Positions 1-9,774 of a stretch of DNA of 64,000 nucleotides are shown here, one piece after another. Location of the stretch: NCBI RefSeq assembly GCF_014171575.1, contig NZ_CP050453.1, forward strand, positions 124,001-188,000. Direction: 5' to 3'. The number at the start of each line of letters is the position of its first letter. Positions within the stretch are counted from its first letter, which is position 1. This DNA is from Microbacterium sp. Se63.02b. GTDB lineage: Bacteria > Actinomycetota > Actinomycetes > Actinomycetales > Microbacteriaceae. A model generated the notes under the pieces. The model was not told the DNA's origin and made no database searches. It saw only the letters and a list, made by a program, of their open reading frames with translations. Both the position numbers and the translations under genes were made by a program.

Positions 1-39
1 GCGCGCAGAGGGCGTCGGGGGCGGCGGAGAAGGAGCACG

Positions 40-816
40 ATGAAACGGGCGGCGCGGCTCAACGCGATCCTCGACCTCCTGGCCGCCAGCGGCGAGGTCA
101 CGGTGGACGACCTCGTCGAGCGGTTCGGGGCATCGTCGGCCACCACCCGGCGCGACCTCGACTCCCTGGCCGAGCAGCGCCTGCTCACGCGCACCCACGG
201 CGGAGCGGTCGCGCAGACCGTCGCCTACGAACTGCCGATCCGCTACAAGAGCCACCTGCGCACGCATGAGAAGGCCAGCATCGCGCAGACGGCCGCCGGG
301 CTGGTCGCACCCGGCATGGTCGTCGGGCTGTCGGGAGGGACGACCACGACGGCGATCGCGGCTGCCCTCGCTGCGCGCGACGACCTCGCGGGCAACGGCG
401 GCATCACGGTCGTCACGAACGCCGTCAACATCGCCGCCCAGCTCGCCACCCGGCCCGACATCAAGGTCGTGGTCACCGGAGGTGTCATCCACTCACGCAG
501 CTACGAGCTCGTCGGCCCGTTCGTCGAGCAGCTGCTGCGTGGCGTACGGCTCGACATCGCCTTCATCGGCGTCAACGGGATGGATGCCGCCGCCGGCGCC
601 ACGACGCAGGACGAGCGCGAGGCCGCCGTGAACCGCATGATGGCAGAGCGCGCCCGCCGGGCCGTCGTGGTTACGGACGGCAGCAAGCTCGGCGTCGAGG
701 CCTTCTCGACCGTGGGGGGACTCGACCTGTTCCCCACCGTGATCACCGATGCCGGTGCCGACCCCGCGGGGCTCGCCGCCCTCCGTGCCGCGGGATACGC
801 GGTGCTGGTCGCCTGA
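40..816 (+). CDS. DeoR/GlpR-family transcriptional regulator
   Basis: A 258-residue protein with the DeoR layout. An N-terminal winged helix-turn-helix (residues about 1-55, with the family signature around 'SSATTRRDLDSLAEQ') is followed by a DeoRC sugar-phosphate sensor domain containing 'GLSGGTTT' and 'VTNAVNIAAQLA'. Family members repress sugar or sugar-phosphate genes and release DNA on binding a phosphorylated sugar. The start has a good ribosome site (ggagaaggag) 4-5 bases upstream. No target operon is visible because the upstream neighbour lies outside the window, and the gene ends at a strong hairpin. Family call is certain; effector is unknown. Confidence 0.9.
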   Translation: MKRAARLNAILDLLAASGEVTVDDLVERFGASSATTRRDLDSLAEQRLLTRTHGGAVAQTVAYELPIRYKSHLRTHEKASIAQTAAGLVAPGMVVGLSGGTTTTAIAAALAARDDLAGNGGITVVTNAVNIAAQLATRPDIKVVVTGGVIHSRSYELVGPFVEQLLRGVRLDIAFIGVNGMDAAAGATTQDEREAAVNRMMAERARRAVVVTDGSKLGVEAFSTVGGLDLFPTVITDAGADPAGLAALRAAGYAVLVA

Positions 817-832
817 CGCCGGACACCCCGAA

Positions 833-861
833 GGCCTCGACGTCCCCAGAACGTCGAGGCC
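833..861 (+). terminator. Rho-independent-type hairpin after the DeoR gene
   Basis: A perfect 11-bp stem (ggcctcgacgt / acgtcgaggcc) with a 7-base loop starts 16 bases after the stop codon. There is no long T-tract, as is usual in actinobacteria. It could also stop transcription arriving from the convergent CHAT-TPR gene. The remaining intergenic bases up to 1059 hold nothing else I recognise. Confidence 0.7.
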
Positions 862-1059
862 CCCTGAGGGCATCGCGGCAGTCGCCGCAGCATCCCCGAG
901 CAGATGGTGTCCTGTCGTACTCACGCTCCCCAGCGCGCGCGATTCCCCAGATCCGACTGCGCCTCCCTCGCGCCTCTCCCTTCGAGGCCCTTCGCATGGC
1001 ACCTTCCGAAGAACAGGAGCGTCCGGCATCCGTTCTGATACACCGATTGGAGAAAAAGG

Positions 1060-3503
1060 TCAGAATCCGTCGCCGTGGCATTGGAACGGGGCGCTGAGCC
1101 CGGTGTCGATGGTGGCCCTGGCGAGCGCGACAGCCGGTGCCACCCCCTCGGAGAGGCCGGTGTGCACGGCGCTCAGCAGCTCTCCGGCCACGTCATCCGG
1201 TACGGCGACCGGAGCGGCGATCACGCACGACGAGCCCGCGTGCAGCCACACCTGCGTCATGCCCAACGCCTCTTCGCCCCAGCGCACCGACGAGCGTCCG
1301 AGCTCGCACGCGGAGAGGATCACGGTGTCGGGGACGCGCGGGATCAGGTCGACGTCGTAGCCGAAGAGGATGCCGTCGGCCAGCTCGAAGCCCGAGAACA
1401 ACGGGTTGTCCACCGCATGCCTGCCATGCGCCGCGATGTGCAGCACATCGGATCCGGCCGCGAGTTCCGTGACCGCTGCGACTGTCGCGGCCGAGCCCGT
1501 CACGACCGTCGTACCCGAGCCGTTCCAGGCCGACGCGGCACGGTCGACCTCCTCCTCGGCGCGGGCGACACGAGGGCCGGCCGCGAATCCGATGGTCGAC
1601 GGGCGCGTCCGGGTGTGCGCCCGCCCGCTGAGCAACCGCGACACCGAGGTCGCGAGAGTGAACGGGACGCCTGCCATCCTGGCAGCATCGCCCACGGCAC
1701 CCCGCCGAGGGCTCCGGGAACGGTGATAGCCACGTGGTCGGCGGACGACGCGGCGGGGAGCAGCGGTGCGAGCAACGCGGCGTCGAGGAGTCCGAGCCGC
1801 GCGGTGAGGGCCCGCTCCGTCACCGCGCCCATCAGTCCGCCACGGGTCATGGCGGCCATGTCGAGGTCGGCGCGGAGGCCGTCGAGCGCCGTGCGGACCT
1901 TCACCCAAGACAGGTCGACGATCGTCGCTCCCGACGCGGTCACCACCATCCCCTGCAGAGTGGAGCCGGTGAAGACGTAGGAGAGCACCGCGGTGCGGGG
2001 CGGGAGCAGGGCGATCGTCTCAGCGAGGCCGAGCCGTTCGAGCGTGCGGCCGGACCCGGTCATCGCCCACTGCCGCTCGCGCACGCGGTCGCGGACGGCG
2101 CGCACCCTGGCGTCCGTCGTCCAGTCGGCACCGGCCAGCTCGGCCCGCAGCATCCGCAGCTCGGCCAGATCCTCGGCGAGGGATTCGTCATGCGGAGGAC
2201 GCACCGGGGCGACCTGCTGACTGAGATGCCGCGCCCGCTCCGACCACTCGAACAGCGTCGCGGGGTCTCGCAGTCGTGCTGCGGCGGAGAGCCCGGTGAA
2301 CATCAGGTCGCTGCCGTGCATGGCCGCCGACGCCTGGAGGTCGAGGGCGCCGAACGACTGCTGCCACGCGGTGAGCAGGTCGAGCCCGGCGGCGGCCGCG
2401 CGCAGGGCCGCACGGTCGTTCCCTGAGGCCGCGGCACGTGCGGCCCGAACCTCGTGAGCGCGCAGTCGCAGCGGCGTCGGGGCGGTGTCGTCGATGCGCG
2501 GCAGTCGCCCCGTGCCGTCGCGTCGGGCGTCGAGGCGGAGCGTGGTCGCCTCGGTGTGGAATCCCGCTCTGTCGAGAGCCTTCGCGGTGCGGGTGAACTC
2601 GTCGAGGTCCCGTGGGCGCTGAGGTTTCGATCGGTGCAGAGCCTCGAGGCGCACGGCATGCGCGCGGGCCGCCCATCCGTGGCTCTCGAGGGCGAGGAAC
2701 CGCCGCGCGGCGGTCCGCGCCGTTCGTTCCGCCCCCGTCGGGTCGTGACGCACGAGCGACCGTGCCAGGTGGAACTCCGCCTCGGCTCTGGCCTGCCGCA
2801 TCCGCTGGGCGCCGAACTGCCTGGCCACGTGCGCGAGCAGGTTCTCGGCCTCGGTGGTGAGGCCGGCGTCGCGGAGCACCTCGGCGCGGTCGAGGTCGCT
2901 GATCGCCGCGGCGAGGTCGCTCGTCGCGGCGAGCGTCGGGCGTGAGCGCGTCATGAGGGTGAGTGCGGTCACGAGATCCCCGCCGAGCAGCGCCGCGTAT
3001 CCGAGGTTGTGTCGTGCCTCCGCGAGCGGCTGCTCGTCGTGGTTCGCCTCGTACACGGCGACCGCGCGCTCCAGGTCGTCGACGCAGAGGCCGAGCTCGC
3101 GCTGCTGCATCCGCACCACCGACCTGTTCATGAGGCAGTTGGCCAGCTCCGTGGTCTCCTCGCCCTGGGCGGTGAGCGTGTCGATCGCGCGCGTGAGCAT
3201 GCTCCCGGCTTCGACGAGCGTGCCGCCGTGCATGAGCAGCGTGCCGAGCTGACCGCTCAGCAGGGCCACCGTCTCCGCGCGGAGCCCCGCCCGGCCGAGC
3301 GCGGCACGGCAGAGCTGCTCGGCGGCGGCCGGTCGCCCCGTCTGGGCCAGGACGTACGCGGTGGTTCCGTCGATGCGGGCGCGCAGGTCGGGATCGTCGG
3401 TGCGGGCGGATGCGGCGTCGAGCACGCGCCGCGCCTGTGCGAACCGACGCGCGTTCGCCGCTTCGACTCCGCGCCGGTGCAGCTCGATCGCGGACAGGGG
3501 CAT
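1060..3503 (-). CDS. TPR-CHAT domain protein (frame broken once)
   Basis: The N-terminal two thirds is an alpha-helical TPR-like array (segments beginning 'AIELHRRGVEAANARRF' and 'LANCLMNRSVVRMQQ'). The C-terminal third is a CHAT caspase-like protease domain. The catalytic His lies in 'VLHIAAHGRHAV' and the catalytic Cys in 'VILSACELGRSSV'. The domain is split by one shift near 1683: the upstream part ends around 'GGVPWAMLP' and the continuation 'AGVPFTLATSVSRLL' is in another frame. The repaired protein is about 815 residues. Start ATG at 3503 is preceded by ggag. It is the last gene of the leftward operon with the sigma factor, small protein and S8 protease. CHAT proteases are cysteine proteases often used as stress or conflict effectors; a role here is inferred only from context. 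Confidence 0.8.
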
Positions 3504-3566
3504 CGCTCCAGGATGCCCCTGCCCGGGGTCTGCGCGGAAGAGCGCGCCGGGCGGACCCTCGGCCGG

Positions 3567-3654
3567 CGGGACACCTGTCGGAAGTGAGCACGTTCGTCGG
3601 GCGACAGGCCGTGTTCCCGTCCGACAACCGTGCAACCATCCGACAGGTGTCCCG
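3567..3654. repeat. Intergenic 70-bp repeat, copy A, with perfect 15-bp inverted ends
   Basis: An 88-bp element with perfect terminal inverted repeats of 15 bp (CGGGACACCTGTCGG at 3567-3581 and its complement at 3640-3654). Inside, TGTCGG at 3576, CCGACA at 3621 and CCGACA at 3640 have the same spacing (45 and 19) as copies at 11862 and 63888. It lies between the S8 gene terminator and the start of the CHAT gene. It could be a MITE-like repeat, a multi-site operator or a structured RNA. Confidence 0.7.
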
Positions 3655-3674
3655 GCAGGTGGGGACCGGCACCA

Positions 3675-3710
3675 GGACGAGCCGCCCGCATCGGTACGGA
3701 CGGCTCGTCC
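3675..3710 (-). terminator. Hairpin after the S8 protease gene
   Basis: Stem ggacgagccg (3675-3684) pairs with cggctcgtcc (3701-3710) and extends inward. It follows directly after the leftward S8 protease stop. It may reduce read-through into the CHAT gene, so the operon could be transcribed in two levels. Confidence 0.65.
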
Positions 3711-3719
3711 CGGGGTGCG

Positions 3720-5282
3720 TCAGTCGGGATCGACCGGGGTCGGGAGCGACTTCACGACGGCGGCGACCGCCTTCGCCGCCGCAGCAGGGTCGATGCCCGA
3801 GACGGGCACCATGCCGAGCTGCGCGGCGATGCGTCCGGCGACGTACGGAGCCGCGAACGAGGTGCCGCTCCAGATCGCGAAGCCGCCGCGGTAGTCGTCG
3901 GGGTCGATCGTCTCGCGGCGGAGGCCGTCGACATCCGCCCGCGTCGCCGCCTGCGTTCCGCCGACGAACGCGGGCGAACAGCTCACGACTGCGGCGCCGG
4001 GCGCGTATGCCTGCACCCAGGGTCCGACGTTCGAGAAGAGCGCGACCGACCGCGCCGACGGGTTCAGTGCGCCGACCGAGACGAGCGGTGCGTCGTGGTC
4101 CGGCTGGATGCCGTTGTCGGCGCCCGGCCACGGCCACAGCGACGCCGGGAACGAGGGGCGGTCGATCGCGTCGTTCCCGGCGGAGCACACGACCACGCAG
4201 CCGAGTTCCCGCGCCTTGGCGAGCAGTCGATGCAGGGTGAGGCTGAAGAGTCCGTCGGTCGGCGTCTCGTGGTAGTAGCTCAGCGAGAGGTTGAGGACGT
4301 CGATCGGGAAGCCGGTCGACGGGTCGTCGCGGTGGCGGGTCAGCAGGGTGACGACCTGGGCGACGGTCTCGAGCAAGGTGCTCTCGTCGACCACCCCGAG
4401 TGCCCCGGCGACGCGGATCGAGAGGATGTCGGCATCCGGGGCGGCCTGCCGGATCAGTCCAGCGATGAAGGTGCCGTGCCCGGCCACGGCATCGATCTCG
4501 CCGTCCAGCTGTCCGTACAGATCAGGGTAGCGCTCGGGGTCGGCATCGTCGGTGAGCCCCACCGGCACCCCGTCGAGGTCGATGCTGCGGGTCACGATGT
4601 CGGCGGGCAGCCACGCGTGCTCGCCGCATCCCGTGTCGAGCACGGCGACGACCGGGCGTCGGCCGCGTTTCGGAGCGGGGCCTCGCGCCGGCGCGGGACC
4701 CAGCCAGGTCACCGGTTGCCTGGCGCCACGGCCCGGTTCGAGGTAGTCGTCGCTTCCGCCCGCACCCGCACCGCGCACCGGGTTCGTGCGCGTGAACGGA
4801 TTGGTGCGTGTGAACGGGTTCGTGCGCGTGAAGGGGTTGAGCCCGACCGGGTCGATCGACAGCACATGGTCGAGGCTGGTGCGGGGCATGGTCGACCGCG
4901 ACATGCGTCGCGCGCGCTGGAGCACGCGCCACGCATCCGGCGCGACGGGGACTCTCCGCGCACCGGCTCGTCGGGGTCCGCAGCCGCGCGCGGAGGAAGC
5001 CGGGGACTCCGGGCACCAGTTCGCCGTCCGGGGCCGCCACCGCGCTGTCCTCGACCTCGAGCTGCCACCCGAACGTGTCCGCCGCATCGCGCAGGGTCCG
5101 GACTCACGGTCGAACGCCTCCTGGTCGCCGAGATTGCGCGTGATCAGCAGGCGCTCCGGCAGGTACGCGGTGGGGAAGGCGCGGATGCCGTCGACCGGTT
5201 CCGTGCTCGGATCGAGGGCCGTGCCTCGACGGATCGATCCTTCCGCGCGGTCCTGCCAGGTCCATCCCTTGGGCTGCTCCAT
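3720..5282 (-). CDS. S8 family subtilisin-like serine protease
   Basis: About 520 residues. The catalytic triad is visible in order: Asp in 'VVAVLDTGCGEHAW', His in 'AGHGTFIAGLI' and Ser in 'WSGTSFAAPYVAG'. There is no clear signal peptide, so it may act inside the cell. Residues roughly 60-110 read poorly in this frame, while the two other frames give protein-like text in turn ('LRDAADTFGWQLEVEDSAV', then 'DPDEPVRGES'). Three compensating one-base shifts near 5100, 4985 and 4952 are therefore likely. Before the catalytic domain lies a threefold 'NPFTRT' repeat. Start ATG 5282 has 'gagagga' upstream. It sits between the small protein of the sigma operon and the CHAT-TPR gene; co-occurrence suggests a protease cascade under one sigma factor. 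Confidence 0.88.
   Translation of the reverse strand: MEQPKGWTWQDRAEGSIRRGTALDPSTEPVDGIRAFPTAYLPERLLITRNLGDQEAFDRESGPCAMRRTRSGGSSRSRTARWRPRTANWCPESPASSARGCGPRRAGARRVPVAPDAWRVLQRARRMSRSTMPRTSLDHVLSIDPVGLNPFTRTNPFTRTNPFTRTNPVRGAGAGGSDDYLEPGRGARQPVTWLGPAPARGPAPKRGRRPVVAVLDTGCGEHAWLPADIVTRSIDLDGVPVGLTDDADPERYPDLYGQLDGEIDAVAGHGTFIAGLIRQAAPDADILSIRVAGALGVVDESTLLETVAQVVTLLTRHRDDPSTGFPIDVLNLSLSYYHETPTDGLFSLTLHRLLAKARELGCVVVCSAGNDAIDRPSFPASLWPWPGADNGIQPDHDAPLVSVGALNPSARSVALFSNVGPWVQAYAPGAAVVSCSPAFVGGTQAATRADVDGLRRETIDPDDYRGGFAIWSGTSFAAPYVAGRIAAQLGMVPVSGIDPAAAAKAVAAVVKSLPTPVDPD
4781..4838 (-). repeat. In-frame 18-bp tandem repeat in the S8 gene
   Basis: Three 18-bp units (4781-4798, 4799-4816, 4817-4834) plus a partial fourth encode three copies of the hexapeptide N-P-F-T-R-T. 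The repeat lies in the linker between the N-terminal region and the protease domain. Slippage could change copy number and linker length. Confidence 0.85.
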
Positions 5283-5338
5283 CGGTCATCCTCTCGGTGC
5301 GGTCGCCTCACGGCGTCATCGACGGGCGGGGCCCGTTG

Positions 5339-5794
5339 TCACAGCTCGAACTGCGGGGTCGCGAGCGTACGCGGCTCGTCCCCGATCTTGGTCGTGAGTC
5401 GCACGCGGGTGAGGCCCGGCGGCACCTCGTCGAAGACGAAGCGCCCGGTCTCCTCCGGTGAGGTGCTCCTGGTCGTCTCGCCCTGCGTCAGGACGATCTC
5501 GGCGGCAGCGGTGTCGACCCAGCCGTCGACGCGACGGCGTCCCGATGAGGTCCGCGTCACGTGCAGGAGGATGCTGGTCGAGCCGTCGCTGAACTGGAGG
5601 GTGAGCGCATCGGCGTCGCCGCGCACGGACCCCAGCTGCCCCTCGACGAGCGTCAGGAGCGCATACTCCCGATTCAGGCCGTCGGCGGCGACGGCGGCGA
5701 CCATGCGGTCGATGAGTGCAGCCGGCACGGGATCGACCTCGCTCCAGACCGTCCGGAGGCGTGCGAACATCTCGGCGTCGTCCTGGGTGCTCAT
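5339..5794 (-). CDS. Small protein of a sigma-factor operon, possible regulator
   Basis: 151 residues, no membrane segment. The N-terminal 'DPVPAALIDRMVAAVAADGLNREYALLTLVE' region resembles short proteins commonly encoded next to sigma factors in actinobacteria. The C-terminal half looks like a beta-rich domain ('VDGWVDTAAAEIVLTQ'). The start at 5794 overlaps the sigma-factor stop by four bases (ATGA) and has GGAGG 7 bases upstream. An alternative ATG at 5800 would sit too close to that site. Function is not recognised; the position suggests it modulates the sigma factor or links it to the protease. Confidence 0.7.
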   Translation of the reverse strand: MSTQDDAEMFARLRTVWSEVDPVPAALIDRMVAAVAADGLNREYALLTLVEGQLGSVRGDADALTLQFSDGSTSILLHVTRTSSGRRRVDGWVDTAAAEIVLTQGETTRSTSPEETGRFVFDEVPPGLTRVRLTTKIGDEPRTLATPQFEL

Positions 5795-6426
5795 GCCCAT
5801 CCTCCTGCCGGCGCCGAAGGGGGTGCGTCGAGGAGTGCGCGAAGCTTGGACAGGCACCGGTTGCGGGTCGGTCCGATGCTCCCGACCGGCATCGCGAGAT
5901 CGGCGGCCAGCCGGGCGTAGTCGGGGCGGTCCTCGAACGCGATGACGCGCAGGAGCCGCTGGCAGCGCTCGTTCAAGCGGCGGACCGCCGCCCACAGGCG
6001 TCTGTTGTCGTCCCCGAGGGTCGCGTGCTCCTCGGCGGATGCCTGCTCGGGGAGCAGCATGTCGAGGTCGTCCGACTCGGCGGTGTCGACCCGTCCGTGC
6101 GCCTTGGCGATCTTCCAGGCCTCGCGGCGGGCGGTCGTGGTGAGCCAGGCCGACACGGCCCGCCGATCGCTGATCGACCCGTGTCCGCGCACGAGCTGAA
6201 GCCACGTCGTCTGCACGACGTCTTCTGCGAGCGTGCGTTCGAGCCCGTACGCGCGCACCACGTGCCACAGCACGGGCGTCATCAGTCGTACGAGCTCGTC
6301 CATCGCGCGGCTGTCGCCCTCGTGCCATGCGCCGAACAGATCGGCGGCGCGCTCCCAGCGTGCGCGCCCGTCGTCCGAGGCAGGACCGAGAGCGGCGCCG
6401 GGTGCGCCGTCGATCATGAAGCCCAT
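5791..6426 (-). CDS. Sigma-70 family (ECF-type) RNA polymerase sigma factor
   Basis: Region 2 is visible in 'LAEDVVQTTWLQLVRGH' and region 4 in 'LAMPVGSIGPTRNRCLSKL', the typical ECF helix-turn-helix. It would direct RNA polymerase to a small regulon. The start is uncertain: ATG 6426 (211 residues) is chosen, and a further in-frame ATG lies upstream at 6483. It is the first gene of the operon sigma / small protein / S8 protease / CHAT-TPR. No zinc-type anti-sigma factor is present, so activity may be controlled by the protease genes or by expression. Confidence 0.85.
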   Translation of the reverse strand: MGFMIDGAPGAALGPASDDGRARWERAADLFGAWHEGDSRAMDELVRLMTPVLWHVVRAYGLERTLAEDVVQTTWLQLVRGHGSISDRRAVSAWLTTTARREAWKIAKAHGRVDTAESDDLDMLLPEQASAEEHATLGDDNRRLWAAVRRLNERCQRLLRVIAFEDRPDYARLAADLAMPVGSIGPTRNRCLSKLRALLDAPPSAPAGGWA

Positions 6427-6528
6427 TGTGATCACACCTACCAGGAGCACGGCAAGAGCATCCTGATACATGTCCGGATCCAAGAATTCCGCGGGTGCTC
6501 GCGGTCGGTCGGATCCGACGTGAGGGAG

Positions 6529-7838
6529 TCAGTCGTTCTCGAACTGCTTCGCGTGCTCCGCCCAGCGCGATTCGACCGGAAGAGCGCGCAGCGCGCGGTT
6601 GCAGATGGCGAGCACGGCGGCGAGGATGCAGAGGGCCGCGCAGAGCAGAAGGGTCCCTTCGCGTCCGATCCAGGTGAGTCCGAACCCCGCGATGAGCGGA
6701 GCCAGGGGCATCGCCCCCATACCCAGGACGCCCATGGCGCTGTTGGCGCGACCGAGCAGGTGCGACGGCGTCGCGACCATGAAGTAGCCCATCATGCCGG
6801 CGTTGAGTGCCGGAAGCAGCAGCACCGACCCTCCGAGCACCACCCCGATCGCCCAGGGCTCTGAGACCACCGACAGCACCACCGCTCCGATCGAGACCAC
6901 CGACAGGCCGAGGATCGCCAGGATGCCGGCCCTGATCCGCGGCACCAGGAGCGGTGCGAACAGGGCGCCGACGAGCATCACCGCGCCGAGCACCGCGCTG
7001 AGCGTGCCGATCAGGAGCTCGGAGTGTCCGTCCTGCTGCAGGGCGTAGATGACCGTGGTGATCGCGGCGTTGAAGCCGAGGTTGATGATGGTGATGATGA
7101 GCATCACGCCGCCGAGATCGCGGCGACCGAGCAGCCAACGGAACCCCTCCCGGAGCTCACGCCACGCGTCGGGCGCGACGGCCGCCGGGATGTCGGCCAC
7201 GTGTTCGTCCTCGTCCTCGACCGCACCGGTGTCGACGACTCCCGCGCGTCGCGCCTGGCGCCCCAGCATCCATGCCGTCACGGCGGCGATCAGATGGCAG
7301 GCCGTCATCGCGACGCCCACGAGCCACCCGCCGACGCCCAGCAGGAGTCCGCCGAGCGGACCGCCGGCGAGCTGGAGTGCGGCGTCGCGTCCCTGGTTCG
7401 CCGCCTGCGCGCGTCCCATCGCATCGTCGGGGACGAGCTCTTTGATCGCGCTCTCGCCGGCGACGTCGAAGAGTCCGCTCCGCGCGGCGAGGAGGACGTC
7501 GATCACCAGCAGCGAGGCGAAGGTCATGGCATCGCCGAGGGCGAGCAGGGTGAAGCCCCGGCGAGCACGATGCCGATGAGCGAGCCGAGGAGCATCAGGG
7601 CGATGCGTCGATGCCGGTCGGCGAGGATGCCCCCCGCCAACGTGGTGAGCAGGCGTACGACCATGCCCGCGCCGCCGATGATGCCGGCCTGAGCCGGATC
7701 GTTCGTGACGATGAGGGCGAGGAGCGGGATCGCGAAACCGAAGAGCGCCGACGCGAGCCCCTTGCTGGTGTCGCTCACGAGCCAGGTGAGGTATCGGGTG
7801 TTGCGCCACAGGCGATGGGGCTCCGTCACGGTGGTCAT
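6529..7838 (-). CDS. MFS transporter (frame broken once)
   Basis: A 12-helix major facilitator. The N-terminal part ('WLVSDTSKGLASALFGFAIP') runs to 'LLGSLIGIVLAGA', and the continuation 'GFTLLALGDAMTFASLLVID' is in another frame. The break near 7557 is at a run of four C (four G on the coding strand); a fifth restores the frame. Repaired length is about 436 residues. Members of this MFS group are mostly drug or metabolite exporters. It is divergent from an ArsR-type regulator, with a shared operator between them, which suggests repression by that regulator. Confidence 0.82.
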
Positions 7839-7852
7839 GCGACGAGACTAGA

Positions 7853-7889
7853 TGCGCAAGAACAATTGCGCAAGTGGAGTTGCGCAATT
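7853..7889. promoter_or_regulatory. Operator between MFS and ArsR-type genes
   Basis: An inverted repeat AATTGCGCAA (7864-7873) / TTGCGCAATT (7880-7889) with a further half site TGCGCAA at 7853. It lies in the 74-bp gap between divergent starts. A -10-like TAGGAT (7901-7906) sits 6 bases before the ATG of the regulator, so that transcript is probably leaderless. Confidence 0.75.
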
Positions 7890-7912
7890 CTTCCTGCGGG
7901 TAGGATCGGCAC

Positions 7913-8502
7913 ATGACGGAGGACGGCCGGAAGGGCACGAGCGACGACCCGGTATGGATGACCTCGGCCATGCTCAAGGCCTACTCGCATCCGCTCCGGC
8001 GCCAGATGCTCCGACTGTTCTCCCGACGGGAGTTCCTCCGCGCCGCCGACATCGCCACGGAGCTCGGAGTGCCGGCCAACAGCGCCAGCTTCCACCTGCG
8101 CGCCCTCGCGGACGCGGGGCTCATCGAAGAGGCGGCCGACAAGGCGCGTGACCGTCGTGACCGCGTGTGGACCGGTCGCAAGGGGCGCTCAACGTCGGCG
8201 GACCGGAGAGCCCGGTCGCCGATGAAGCGCTCGGAGTCGCGGTGGTCGCAGCGCTGGTCGAAGACCATCAGGAACTGCTCCGCCGCGTGCTGGCGTGGAC
8301 GCCGGAGTACGTGGCCGGGCGCACGGCCGAGGTGCACGCCGCCTTCACGCAGCGCACGATCCGACTGACCGAGGCCGAATTCGACGAGGTGATGGTGCGG
8401 ATCAACGACGTGCTGAGCGCCGCCGACGACGCCCACGACGACGCGGATCCCACCGGCCGCTATTGGCAGATGGACCTCGTCGCCGGCGACGACACCATCT
8501 GA
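7913..8502 (+). CDS. ArsR-type winged-helix regulator (frame broken once)
   Basis: The N-terminal winged helix is clear: 'AYSHPLRRQMLRLFSRREF', then 'ELGVPANSASFHLRALADAG'. After 'DRVWTG' the frame is lost near 8172 and continues as 'SQGALNVGGPESPVADEALGV' to a stop at 8502. The repaired protein is about 196 residues, a usual length for the HTH_5/HTH_20 group with a C-terminal ligand or dimer domain. It likely represses itself and the divergent MFS gene through the operator at 7853-7889. The ligand is unknown. Confidence 0.8.
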
Positions 8503-8507
8503 CCCGA

Positions 8508-9646
8508 CTACTCGTCTTCGCCTGCCGGGGTCGACGGCGGTGAGCTGAGGATGAGGATGCGGCGCAGGTGCATCGCGATCAGCACGCCAGGACCCAGGGA
8601 TCGCCGTGCATCGATCGTACGGTCGTCGACACGTTCGACGAGCAGCCGGATGGCACGTGCCGCCTCGCCTCGTCGCCGGTGCCCCGCCGGCGAGGAGGGG
8701 TCGTCGTCGGCGATCACCTCGGCGACCGCGTGGCAGGCTGCGGACAGCGGTTCCGGCAGGGCAGGGTCGAGGGCCAGCGCGCCCGGTCGGTCCCAGATGG
8801 TGTCGGCCGTGGCGTCCGAGATGTCTCTGATGAGGTGGGCGATCCGGTCGAGGCTCGCAAGCTCGTCGTGGATGTGGCCGGTCTCGGCACGGCGCCCCCG
8901 CACGCGGATTGCCGCGCCTGCTCGTCCGCGTCGGTGAGAGCCGTCCGCAGCGACATGGTCGTCTCGGCCAATGAGGCCGCATCGTCCACCCACTGCTCGT
9001 GCTCGGGCGGCCATGACTCCGACACCGCGTCGCCGATGTCGTGCAGGTGCGCGCTCAGTCGCGCCCGGAACGCCTCGATCCTCGCGGCCGCGACGGCGGT
9101 CAGCGGGGCGGGGGCGATCAGCAGGTTCACCACGAGTCCGACGACGACCCCGACCGCCATCTGCGTGAGGTAGCCCAGCGAATAGTCGTCGGCGTTCTGG
9201 CCGCCGATGATCAGCACGAACAGCGCAGCCATCGGCACGTATTCTCGTCCGACGCCGAACCAGCCCGTTCCCGAGACGAGAACGCCCAGCCCCACGACCA
9301 GGGGGATCGACCACCACGTCGGACCGACGGTGAGCACGATCAGCGTGGCGAGACCGATCCCGGCTGCGAGGCCGAGCAGCGTCTGCAGGCTCGACTTCGC
9401 CGAGCCCATCAGCGTGGGATACATGCTCACGAGGGCGCCGAGCGGAGCGTAATAGGGGTAGTCGTCGGTGACGCCCGGCATGTGCGGGGCGATCGCCCAG
9501 GCCAGCCCGACGGCGAGCATCGTCTTCGCCACCAGCAGCAGCCGCGCCGGGAGGACGGCCTCGTGCAGGGCGCGGGCGACACCTGAACGGCGAGCCTCGA
9601 GGCGGGGAGAGACCTTCACGCGCACCGAGCGTAGTCGCGGTCGCAT
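8508..9646 (-). CDS. FUSC-family / aromatic acid exporter-like membrane protein (frame broken once)
   Basis: The N-terminal half has about six hydrophobic helices ('LLLVAKTMLAVGLAWAIA', 'AGIGLATLIVLTVG', 'VPMAALFVLIIGG'). The C-terminal half is soluble and helical ('RIEAFRARLSAHLHDIGDAV', 'HDELASLDRIAHLIRDIS'), the usual FUSC / ArAE_2 layout. The frame changes near 8893. Repaired length is about 380 residues. Start ATG 9646 has no strong ribosome site, and GTG 9619 is an alternative. It converges with the ArsR-type gene with only 5 bases between stops. Substrate unknown. Confidence 0.75.
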
Positions 9647-9718
9647 TCGGCGGAAACCGGGTTGCCTGCGCCGAACCCGACCGCTAGAGAGCACGGGCGC
9701 GGCCGGCTCGGAACGACG

Positions 9719-9754
9719 GATGCCGCGGCCGCACGGGGGTGCGGCCGCGGCATC
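9719..9754 (-). terminator. Strong hairpin after ABC permease gene
   Basis: A perfect 16-bp stem (gatgccgcggccgcac / gtgcggccgcggcatc) with a 4-base loop, located just past the stop of the leftward permease gene at 9775. Confidence 0.8.
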
Positions 9755-9774
9755 GGCGGGTGATGCGGTGGGGG

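Noticed and set aside
3576..3645. CCGACA repeats as a CRISPR or attC site
   Set aside because: The 6-bp motif with 13-bp gaps is too short for CRISPR, and no integron integrase or attC-type R/L boxes were seen.
3630..5945. Long rightward open frames opposite the S8 protease, sigma and CHAT genes
   Set aside because: They are antisense shadows of high-GC codon bias; Arg/Pro/Ala-rich with no motif, while the leftward frames carry catalytic signatures.
5794..7138. Leftward frame running through the small sigma-operon protein and sigma gene into the MFS gene
   Set aside because: It is the upstream, non-coding extension of the 151-residue gene; the start at 5794 has a ribosome site and ATGA overlap.
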